A stretch of DNA of 14,193 bases from Gammaproteobacteria bacterium (GTDB lineage: Bacteria > Pseudomonadota > Gammaproteobacteria > Coxiellales > Coxiellaceae), in contig JAJFJO010000225.1 of NCBI GenBank assembly GCA_021774015.1, forward strand, positions 1 through 14,193. The letters are read 5' to 3'. Position numbers and translations under genes: made by a program. The stretch's first letter is position 1. Each line of letters starts with the position of its first letter. A model generated the notes under the pieces. It was not told the DNA's origin, searched no databases, and worked only from the letters and a program-made list of their open reading frames with translations. Positions 1 to 6,654 of this stretch are shown piece after piece.

Positions 1-193
1 TGGTTAAAATTTTTACAAGGTTTGGGGATTTTTTGCACTGTCAACCTTAAGATAAGCTTAAGAAAGGTGTTTTTTGGGGTTTTTAAGTTAAGGAATTCTT
101 AAATTAGGAAGTTTTTGTTTATTTTTTGTGCTGGATTTGGTTGCCACTTGCTCGCGCGTGTGGTTCTGAGGCGGGTGCGTGCTGGTACTGGTT
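1..193. other. AT-rich non-coding stretch
   Basis: I see no gene here. The first 130 bases are T-rich on this strand with many short T runs and a CTTAAG-spacer-CTTAAG motif near 47-63. The composition becomes GC-richer from about 140. There is no ribosome-binding site followed by an open frame on either strand. The stretch leads into the first copy of the intergenic repeat. Confidence 0.6.
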
Positions 194-464
194 AGTGCCT
201 GTAGATGACTCAGTAAACAACGTGCCGTTAGCGAGATAGCGGTTTTTAAGCGCAGCCTATCCGGATAACTCGCTCGCGCTCGTTTCCCGGATTAGGCTTG
301 CGTTCTGTGTACAGCACATGCTGATAACAACACTGCGGAGGTGTGTAGCTAAGTATTGGCACGTGCTAAACACAGAAGCCCCCATTGAGGTGGCTGCGAT
401 ATTTGATATGTGATTTTTTGTGGCATCAAGTGATGTTGCCATTCAGATCATGCTATGGGCGGCT
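194..464. repeat. Intergenic repeat, fullest copy (A)
   Basis: This is the most complete of three related intergenic copies. Its first block (194-248) matches 1071-1125. Its middle part (321-389) matches 2613-2682. Its last block (381-464) matches 1130-1213 and runs into the final codons of the rpn pseudogene (stop at 448-450). Within it, 251-302 forms a long imperfect inverted repeat (arms CGCAGCCTATCCGG and the complement of CCGGATTAGGCTTGCG) around a CG-rich loop, typical of small dispersed intergenic repeats in proteobacteria. No coding function is proposed. Because the last block overlaps the rpn 3' end, the repeat may partly be duplicated 3' flank of rpn-type genes. Confidence 0.6.
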
Positions 465-962
465 CTGCGTGCAGCTCTAGTTCTTCTAATGCAAAGCCTT
501 TTACTTTAGACACAAATACAGGATCAGCGCCTTGCGCAAGCATTTTTTGCATCATAAGCTTTTGAGCTTTTTTCTCGCCTTCTTGACGGCCCTCTTCTAA
601 CCACATTTCTAACAGAGTCATCGATATTTCTCCTGATTCTTTTGGCGCATCATTGTTAATAATCTCAGAAAATTCACCTGAGTCACCTAATTCTGCAGTG
701 TTGGTAATGTATTTCAACGTACCGTAAATATAATCCTCTCCTCCGAGATTATCAAGCTCTCTAAGCAGGGGTACCAATGCCTTGATAACTGGCATAAAGT
801 CCTTAACAAAAATATGCTTCTGCACCAACTCCATCACGCTCGCCCAAGTATGCTGTCTGATCTGCTTGTCAGGAATGCGCGCTAAATCCACCAACTGGAA
901 AGGATTCATTCTGACATTGAAGATCGAAAATACTTGTCGTGCGGATTGGTGAGTTTGTCCAT
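448..962 (-). pseudogene. Rpn-family nuclease/transposase, internally deleted
   Basis: This is a remnant of a recombination-promoting nuclease (Rpn, PD-(D/E)XK transposase_31 family). The 153-residue frame ending at 448 carries only the family's C-terminal half: the 'IPDKQIRQHTWASVMELVQKHI' type segment (given here in outline), a long helical middle, and a 'WLEEGRQEGEKKAQ' helix. Its ATG at 907-909 overlaps the stop of a short upstream frame at 906-962. That frame reads MDKLTNPHDKYFRSSMSE, the recognisable N terminus of Rpn proteins, and has its own ATG at 960-962. So head and tail are present in different frames, and roughly the 100 or more residues holding the nuclease active site are missing. 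An internal deletion with frameshift explains this. The tail could still be translated by stop/start overlap but would lack catalysis. I am confident of the family, less so of the exact deletion size. Confidence 0.82.
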
Positions 963-1070
963 TAGTAATGTGCCTAGTTGGTTATTATTTCTAAGATGAT
1001 CCAGCAAATAAGCGGGTGACGCAATACAGGGGTTTTGGGGTTTTTGCTTTTAATCAAATTGAGGTTGGTG

Positions 1071-1213
1071 GGTGCTTATAGGTGGCTCGGTAAACAACGC
1101 GCTGTTAGCGAGATAGTGGTTTTAAATCGCCCATTGGGGTAGCTGGGATATGTGATGTATGATTTTTTGTAGTGCTCCCAAATGACGCTGCCATTCCAGT
1201 GATGCCATAGGCA
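1071..1213. repeat. Intergenic repeat, short copy (C)
   Basis: Bases 1071-1125 match 194-248 (shared core CAGTAAACAACG or CGGTAAACAACG, then GTTAGCGAGATAG). Bases 1130-1213 match 381-464 (shared CCCATTG and GATTTTTTGT). The 130-bp middle of copy A, including its long hairpin, is absent. The right end resembles the reverse complement of the rpn 3' coding end, so this may mark the former downstream flank of another rpn-like gene. It sits directly downstream of the ATPase gene. No gene lies between 963 and 1223. Confidence 0.6.
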
Positions 1214-1223
1214 GTTTTGTAGT

Positions 1224-2519
1224 TTAGTCCTCCTCAGAATCATGCATCAACCATTTCCAAAGAGGCTGAACTGAGACAAGAAACGAACGTTCATTTTTTT
1301 GAACAGTAAACTCACCCTCTTCCGACTCAGTGAGTATTAACCCTTTGTTAAGAGAGTGTTTTTCTAAAGCTTCAATTAAACCATTTATTTCTCTTTTTTC
1401 GGTGCTAGGATCTTTCAGTGTTTGGCACACTTGAATAGCACCTCGAATTGTAGAGTTCTGCTGGATGATGAAATCGCACTCTTTTATTTCTTTATGATAA
1501 AAAATCACATAGCCTCTTCGTTTTAGTTCGATAAAAACAATGTTTTCAAGCATTCTTCCTTGATCTTCACTAAATCGAAAACCAACTGTTTTTGCTAACG
1601 CATGATCAATGAAATACACTTTTTTTGGTGAATTCTGCTGTGCTTTTATGGATGTGCTGTAACGATTCACAAAGAAACACAGGTAGCTATTTTCTAAATA
1701 ACCACAGTAGTCGGAAACTGTTGTCACACTCCCAAGTCCAAGTAATTTCCTAAGGGAATTAAAAGTAGTTTCCTTGCTGCAATTACTTGCCAAAAAGAAG
1801 ACAAGTTTTTTTATTGCCGCGGTATTAGTAAGTTTGTATCGAGCAATAATATCTCTATAGATAATGCTGTCATAAAGAGAGTGTAGATATTCCTTTTTTT
1901 GGTATTTAATATAAGCTGGGATTCCTCCAAGTTTGCAATAATGGTGAAAATGTTTTTTCATTTTTCCAACATCTATGGTGGACAGTATAGACTTATTGGC
2001 GACTTTAGGCGCTTCATGCTGCATATGTTCGTAGTAAGAAAACGGATACATTTGCAAGGAAATATAGCGACCCGTTAATCGCGTACCCAGCTCTTCACTG
2101 AATAAGTTAGCATTTGAACCAGTGATAAATATTTTATTTCCAGCATTATACAAACGGCGTACAAACATTTCCCAACCGGGGATGTTCTGAATTTCATCAA
2201 AGTAAAAAGTTTTTTGCTCACCAAAAGTCTCTATGAGTACTTCATAAAGCAATTGAAAATCATCAGCGGTAAATGTAGCGAGACGCTCATCTTCAAAATT
2301 AAAATAATAATCTTTTTCAGTGGCTTTTTCACGTAGCTTGTGTAGCAACACTGATTTCCCACAGCGCCGTATACCAGTGATCACAATAATCTCTTCATTA
2401 GCCGCTAGCTCTAAGACTTTTTTCTCCGCACCACGGTGATAATATTCTTTAGGTATGATTTGCTCGCTCTGCTGGTCAGCAATGATGGTTTTGAGCAAGG
2501 TGCTTGTGATTGACGCCAT
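1224..2519 (-). CDS. AAA_14/DUF4143 family ATP-binding protein
   Basis: This predicted 431-residue P-loop ATPase belongs to the AAA_14 plus DUF4143 family. Such genes are common and often multicopy in host-associated bacteria and archaea; their cellular role is not firmly known. Visible motifs are Walker A GIRRCGKS (49-56), Walker B FYFDE (about 105-109), a sensor-like ITGSN (132-136), a GTRLTGR box (145-151), and a C-terminal DUF4143-type region with YRDIIARY and a late 'CDFII' strand. A longer frame opens 17 codons upstream, but I chose the ATG at 2517-2519: GGAGGT lies four bases before it, and a TTGACA/TATAAT promoter lies inside the longer frame, so the upstream codons would not be transcribed. 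The frame is intact. It lies between two copies of the intergenic repeat, which suggests acquisition or local rearrangement. The family is confident, the function unknown. Confidence 0.88.
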   Translation of the reverse strand: MASITSTLLKTIIADQQSEQIIPKEYYHRGAEKKVLELAANEEIIVITGIRRCGKSVLLHKLREKATEKDYYFNFEDERLATFTADDFQLLYEVLIETFGEQKTFYFDEIQNIPGWEMFVRRLYNAGNKIFITGSNANLFSEELGTRLTGRYISLQMYPFSYYEHMQHEAPKVANKSILSTIDVGKMKKHFHHYCKLGGIPAYIKYQKKEYLHSLYDSIIYRDIIARYKLTNTAAIKKLVFFLASNCSKETTFNSLRKLLGLGSVTTVSDYCGYLENSYLCFFVNRYSTSIKAQQNSPKKVYFIDHALAKTVGFRFSEDQGRMLENIVFIELKRRGYVIFYHKEIKECDFIIQQNSTIRGAIQVCQTLKDPSTEKREINGLIEALEKHSLNKGLILTESEEGEFTVQKNERSFLVSVQPLWKWLMHDSEED

Positions 2520-2526
2520 AATTACC

Positions 2527-2575
2527 TCCATTAATAATGGAATATTATAGCCGATTTTATCCATTGTCAATGGAT
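2527..2575. promoter_or_regulatory. Twin palindromes flanking the ATPase promoter
   Basis: There are two perfect palindromes with the same half-sites and spacing, TCCATT-NNN-AATGGA. One is 2559-2575 (ATCCATTG-T-CAATGGAT), overlapping the -35 box. The other is 2527-2541 (TCCATTA-A-TAATGGA), at the expected transcription start and just upstream of the ribosome-binding site. Their centres (2567 and 2534) are 33 bp apart, close to three helical turns. The layout is that of a repressor operator pair. The bound protein is unknown; autoregulation or an outside repressor are both possible. Confidence 0.6.
2544..2570 (-). promoter_or_regulatory. Promoter of the ATPase gene
   Basis: Read leftwards, there is a perfect -35 TTGACA (2565-2570) and a perfect -10 TATAAT (2544-2549) with a 15-base spacer, slightly shorter than the ideal 17. 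Transcription would begin near 2536, leaving a leader of about 17 bases that carries the GGAGGT site. Confidence 0.7.
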
Positions 2576-2612
2576 CTTATTTGCAATAATGGCAATTATA
2601 ATAATGCGCGTT

Positions 2613-2682
2613 ATGATAACGAGAATTATTGAGGTGTGTAGCTAAGTATTGGCACAGGCTATACACAGAAGCGCCCATTGAG
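2613..2682. repeat. Intergenic repeat, partial copy (B)
   Basis: This partial copy matches 321-389: GATAAC, then GAGGTGTGTAGCTAAGTATTGG at near identity, then a shared ACACAGAAG and CCCATTGAG. It lies upstream of the ATPase gene, opposite the copy found downstream of that gene. The remaining 100 bases up to the hrcA stop show no gene. Confidence 0.6.
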
Positions 2683-2762
2683 CAGGACATGCTAACTGCA
2701 ATACCTGAGCAATCCGCCTGTAATCACGCATCAAATATCACGGCTATCGTAATGGGCAATTA

Positions 2763-2785
2763 AAAACAGGGTGACATTTTACCCT
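2763..2785 (-). terminator. hrcA: Possible weak terminator of hrcA
   Basis: Read leftwards, AGGGT and ACCCT can pair around an eight-base loop overlapping the hrcA stop codon, followed by GTTTTTA. The stem is only five pairs, so this is a weak call. Confidence 0.3.
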
Positions 2786-3810
2786 TCCAAATCCAGCGCT
2801 TGACTTAATAATTTCGCGGTAATGTCCACCGCAGAAATCACTTTATTATATTCCATACGCGTAGGGCCAATAACACCTAATACACCAACTACATTGCCTT
2901 GCTTTGTGTAAGGTGCCGCAATCAAACTGCAGTCGTCAAATGCCTTGTAGCCCGACTCTTCACCAATATAAATTTGCATACCCTTAGCGCTCACGGCTTG
3001 ATCCAACAAATGTAAAATGTCGCGCTTTTGTGCGAATGCTTCGAATAAATCGCGGAGTTTTTTATAATCATCTTCATTCATTGCAGAAAATAAATTGGTT
3101 TCACCAGCCAACACATAATCTTCTTTTTGATCGTCAATCAATGTGTCTTCCGCCAATGACATCACCATTTGAATCATCTCATCAAGATGTTTGCGCGTAC
3201 TTTGCATCATGGTTAATAATTCATGGCGTGCTGTTACTAAATCTTTACCCGCAAAATGTTGTGTTAAGTAATTACCCGCTTGTTCCAGCTCGTTGACGCT
3301 GTAATGACGATCTGTATTGATCACTCGGTTTTGCACTTCATGCTCGTTAAACACCAACACAACTAATACACGTCGTTCGGATAATGGCAAAAACTCTACA
3401 AGCTTTAAAATAAACTGTCCTCGTTTTGGAACAGTCACGATTCCTGCCAGTTGCGTGATGTTGGATAATAAGGAAGATGTATTGGCTACTAACGTTTGCG
3501 CGTTAATATCATTACCAAGTTGTTCGCGCAGTTGTTCTGTATTAAATGTTTGAGGTGCTTGCACGGTGATGAGGTTATCGACGAATAGACGATATCCTTG
3601 CGCGGTTGGGATGCGCCCTGCTGATGTGTAGGGGGACTGCAAATAACCTGCTGCCTCGAGTTCAGACATAATATTACGGATTGTCGCTGAGCTAACCTGT
3701 ATGGATGAATCTTGCGCGAGAGTTTTAGAACCGACTGGCTGGCCATCCTCTATATAGTGCTCGACAAGTTTACGGAGTATTTTTAGCGATCGGTCTGTAA
3801 GCTGTGACAT
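2779..3810 (-). CDS. hrcA: Heat-inducible transcription repressor HrcA
   Basis: HrcA represses chaperone operons by binding CIRCE operators and is kept active by GroEL. The 343-residue length is normal for the family. The N-terminal winged helix is clear: SLKILRKLVEHYI (8-20), VGSKTL (26-31), the recognition segment SSATIRNIMSELE (40-52) and YTSAGRIPT (61-69). A GAF-like central domain follows, with the family's LGVIGPTRMEY block near the C terminus. The ATG is at 3808-3810, with a modest GAGAT upstream. In many bacteria hrcA precedes grpE-dnaK. Here it sits where gammaproteobacteria often carry grpE, divergent from nadK, with no chaperone gene in view. I find no CIRCE-like TTAGCACTC/GAGTGCTAA pair in its upstream region, so autoregulation through CIRCE is not supported by this sequence. 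The frame is intact and the call is secure. Confidence 0.96.
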   Translation of the reverse strand: MSQLTDRSLKILRKLVEHYIEDGQPVGSKTLAQDSSIQVSSATIRNIMSELEAAGYLQSPYTSAGRIPTAQGYRLFVDNLITVQAPQTFNTEQLREQLGNDINAQTLVANTSSLLSNITQLAGIVTVPKRGQFILKLVEFLPLSERRVLVVLVFNEHEVQNRVINTDRHYSVNELEQAGNYLTQHFAGKDLVTARHELLTMMQSTRKHLDEMIQMVMSLAEDTLIDDQKEDYVLAGETNLFSAMNEDDYKKLRDLFEAFAQKRDILHLLDQAVSAKGMQIYIGEESGYKAFDDCSLIAAPYTKQGNVVGVLGVIGPTRMEYNKVISAVDITAKLLSQALDLEG

Positions 3811-3840
3811 GGTATATCTCGTGTTTTTAGGCTTGGGGAT

Positions 3841-3890
3841 AATATACCTGTTTGGCGGTGGTGTGGCTAATGTTACCTCCCCGGTATATT
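3841..3890. promoter_or_regulatory. Divergent hrcA/nadK promoter region
   Basis: An exact 8-bp inverted repeat, AATATACC (3841-3848) and GGTATATT (3883-3890), lies 34 bases apart in the hrcA-nadK gap. Each arm contains TATATT on its outgoing strand. For hrcA, TATATT (3841-3846) has TAGCCA (3864-3869) 17 bases upstream. For nadK, TATATT (3885-3890) has only a poor TGTGGC 17 bases upstream. The two arms may be back-to-back -10 boxes, or the half-sites of a regulator. Confidence 0.4.
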
Positions 3891-3949
3891 CTAGCTCTCA
3901 AAACCATGGTATTCTTTTCCTTAAACTATAAGCAAAGGAATCTTGCAGG

Positions 3950-4849
3950 ATGTCAAAACACGCTTTTCATCATATTCTTCTGATCGGCCGCTCTGGAGTT
4001 AGCGAAGTTCCAGAAACATTGCTGGCATTGCGCGACTACTTACAAGAACTCGACGTTGCGGTTTCTATTGAAGAAAACACCACCGACATTGCTCCCAAAC
4101 ATCAGCTACCCGTGGTTGCTGAGAAGGACCTCCCTGGTGATATTGATCTGGTCATCGTTGTGGGTGGCGATGGCAGCTTGCTCAATGCGGCACACCTGGC
4201 GGTCGAACATGGCTTGCCTGTGCTGGGAATCAATCGTGGCAAGCTTGGATTCTTAACGGATATCTATCCAAACGAACTGGATAAAGTTGGCGATGTAATC
4301 CACGGAAACTATCAACAAGAAAATCGTTTTCTATTACATGCCTCGCTGCAATTTGAAGATAAAATATTGTATGAAAATATCGCATTGAACGATGTGGTGC
4401 TGCAACAAGGTAAAACAGCTCAGCTTATCGAATTTGAAACCTACATCAACGACGTTTTTGTGTGTCGCCAGCGCGCAGACGGTTTGATTGTGGCAACGCC
4501 GACAGGATCAACCGCCTATTCATTATCCGGTGGTGGCCCTATTTTACACCCGCAAGTCGATGCAGTTGCACTGGTGCCTATGTTTCCGCACACGCTCAGT
4601 AGCCGCCCCATTGTTATTGGCTCACCGTGTAATATTGATATCCGCATCAATAAATCCAATGATATAAAACCGAATGTCAGTTGCGATGGGCAGTCTCGAC
4701 AGGCAGCACCTCCCGGTGGTCACTTGAAAATTTGCAAGTATGACAAAACATTAAAATTGATTCACCCTCAAGACTACGGCTATTTCACCACACTGCGTGA
4801 AAAATTAAACTGGGAACAACATTTACTAAACATCGGTATAAGACAATAA
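3950..4849 (+). CDS. nadK: NAD kinase
   Basis: NadK uses ATP to phosphorylate NAD to NADP in the cytosol. The 299-residue protein has the full motif set: GGDG (72-75, with the catalytic-type Asp74), NRGKLGFLTD (95-104), the NAD-contacting ALND (145-148), and the glycine-rich PTGSTAYSLSGGGPI (184-198). LVPMFPHTLSSRP (208-220) follows, as in the E. coli enzyme. The ATG at 3950 is preceded by AAAGGA and CAGG. It is followed after 11 bases by recN on the same strand, so the two are probably co-transcribed, which is a common gammaproteobacterial arrangement. Nothing is missing or unusual. Confidence 0.97.
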   Translation: MSKHAFHHILLIGRSGVSEVPETLLALRDYLQELDVAVSIEENTTDIAPKHQLPVVAEKDLPGDIDLVIVVGGDGSLLNAAHLAVEHGLPVLGINRGKLGFLTDIYPNELDKVGDVIHGNYQQENRFLLHASLQFEDKILYENIALNDVVLQQGKTAQLIEFETYINDVFVCRQRADGLIVATPTGSTAYSLSGGGPILHPQVDAVALVPMFPHTLSSRPIVIGSPCNIDIRINKSNDIKPNVSCDGQSRQAAPPGGHLKICKYDKTLKLIHPQDYGYFTTLREKLNWEQHLLNIGIRQ

Positions 4850-4860
4850 CTGAGGCAATC

Positions 4861-6534
4861 ATGCTAACGCATATTCATATTAAAAATTTTGTGATCGTCA
4901 GCGAGCTAGAGCTTGAATTTCACAATCACCTTAACGTGTTAACAGGCGAAACAGGCGCAGGTAAATCGATTTGGGTCGATGCTTTAGGTTTGGCGTTAGG
5001 CAATCGCAGTGATGGGCAAGTGATACGTGAAGGGGAAACGCGTTGTGAGATTGCTGCTAGTTTTGATCTTTGCAATAACCCAGCCGCCTTGCAATGGTTG
5101 CAACAACACGAGCTAAACAATGCATCTGATAACGAAGCAGAATGCATTATCCGTCGCGTATTTAATCAAGACCGCAGCTCGCGCAGCTTTATCAATGGAT
5201 CACCCTGCCCACAAAGCCTCGTGAGTGAATTGGCAAATTTATTGGAGAGCAGACACAGCCAACATCAACACCAAGCGCTATTAAATCGAGATAGCCAACA
5301 GCGCCAAGTAGACCAATATGCAAAATCAGGCCCTATATTAGATATAATTTTTACTCTACATACACAGTGGAAAAATCAGCAACGCGAATTGGACACACTG
5401 CTCGCACAGGTAGAAAATAAAGACAACGAATTAAATCTATTGCAATATCAGAGCAAAGAACTCGCCGCATTAGAATTGCAGGAAGGCGAGTGGCAAAACC
5501 TACATAAAGAGCACCAACGCCTGCACAATGCTAAATCACTAATCACAGAATTAAACCAAGCTATTGAGCTGGCGGGTGAGAATGAACAAAACTCTGCAGC
5601 ACAATTATTACAGGCAGCCATTTCCCACATAGACATTATTTATAATGAAGAACCACAACTGCAATCGGCAATGAGCTTATTAAAAAGCGCAGCGATTCAT
5701 TTAGAAGAAGCTAACAATGAACTCACACATTATCGCAGCCACTTAGACTTAAGCCCGGATCGCTTGAAACATATTGAAGAGCGCTTGAGTGCTATTCATG
5801 AGTTAGCACGCAAGCACCACGTAAACCCTGAAGATTTGCATGCCGTACAAAAATCACTAGCGCAAAAAATTGCAAGGCTGGAGGCGTGCGATACCACCAT
5901 CGATCAATTACGCCAATCTATTAATAAAATTGAAAAAACCTATCTCACACATGCTAAAAAACTCACCGCACTACGTCAAAAAGCGGCAACTATTTTTGAC
6001 AAACAGATTACCGAACACATGCAGCTTCTAGGTATCGAAGGCGGTAAATTCCGGTTGCATTTTGAACACACCGACGGTATGATCTCGCCGTTAGGAAATG
6101 AACGTGTGAATTATGTAGTATCGACCAATCCTGGACAGGCAGTCCAACCGATCGGCAAGGTGGTATCAGGTGGTGAGTTATCGCGTATTAGTCTAGCCAT
6201 TCAAGTATTAACGGCAGGCCAGGCGCAAACCCCAACATTGATCTTCGACGAGGTGGATACGGGTATTGGCGGTAAAACAGCTGAAGTTGTTGGTAAATTG
6301 CTACGAACATTAAGTGCAACCACACAAATTTTGTGTATCACGCATTTACCGCAAGTGGCGGCCCAAGGGCAACACCATTATAAAGCGCACAAATTTAATA
6401 ATAAAAAAGTCACGACGACAACGATTGTAGAACTTAACAAAGACGAACGTATTGAAGAAATTGCACGGATGTTAGCAGGAAGCACCATAACTCAGCAGGC
6501 GAAAGCGCATGCGAAAGAGTTATTGGCCAACTAG
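4861..6534 (+). CDS. recN: DNA repair protein RecN
   Basis: RecN is an SMC-like ATPase that helps repair double-strand breaks, tethering DNA ends for RecA-dependent recombination. The 557-residue length is normal. Walker A is GETGAGKS (29-36). The ABC signature VSGGELSR starts at 435, Walker B with D-loop LIFDEVDTGIGG spans 460-471, and the switch histidine is in ITHLPQ (His495). Between them are two helical, Leu/Glu/Gln-rich arms that form the short coiled coil. It starts 11 bases after nadK with no terminator between. The following 120 bases before the next gene hold no convincing terminator. I see no LexA box immediately upstream, so any SOS control would have to act further upstream or is absent. 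Confidence 0.97.
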   Translation: MLTHIHIKNFVIVSELELEFHNHLNVLTGETGAGKSIWVDALGLALGNRSDGQVIREGETRCEIAASFDLCNNPAALQWLQQHELNNASDNEAECIIRRVFNQDRSSRSFINGSPCPQSLVSELANLLESRHSQHQHQALLNRDSQQRQVDQYAKSGPILDIIFTLHTQWKNQQRELDTLLAQVENKDNELNLLQYQSKELAALELQEGEWQNLHKEHQRLHNAKSLITELNQAIELAGENEQNSAAQLLQAAISHIDIIYNEEPQLQSAMSLLKSAAIHLEEANNELTHYRSHLDLSPDRLKHIEERLSAIHELARKHHVNPEDLHAVQKSLAQKIARLEACDTTIDQLRQSINKIEKTYLTHAKKLTALRQKAATIFDKQITEHMQLLGIEGGKFRLHFEHTDGMISPLGNERVNYVVSTNPGQAVQPIGKVVSGGELSRISLAIQVLTAGQAQTPTLIFDEVDTGIGGKTAEVVGKLLRTLSATTQILCITHLPQVAAQGQHHYKAHKFNNKKVTTTTIVELNKDERIEEIARMLAGSTITQQAKAHAKELLAN

Positions 6535-6654
6535 ACCACCAGGACCAAAGCAATACAACTCGCACATTGGTTTTGCACCCCCTCAGGATGAATATTTTTT
6601 TTACAGTGATCACTTCACTTAATTAATATGTTTTTACATACAGGAAATACAATT

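Noticed and set aside
257..442. 61-codon minus-strand frame
   Set aside because: Lies over the hairpin and repeat, no ribosome-binding site, no protein-like pattern.
3811..3949. CIRCE operator for HrcA
   Set aside because: Looked for TTAGCACTC-N9-GAGTGCTAA or close variants; none found.
6600..6654. PmrA-type box upstream of the effector-like gene
   Set aside because: CTTAATTAATAT gives only one loose half-site; the AGTGATCACT palindrome nearby (6605-6614) is too short to interpret.
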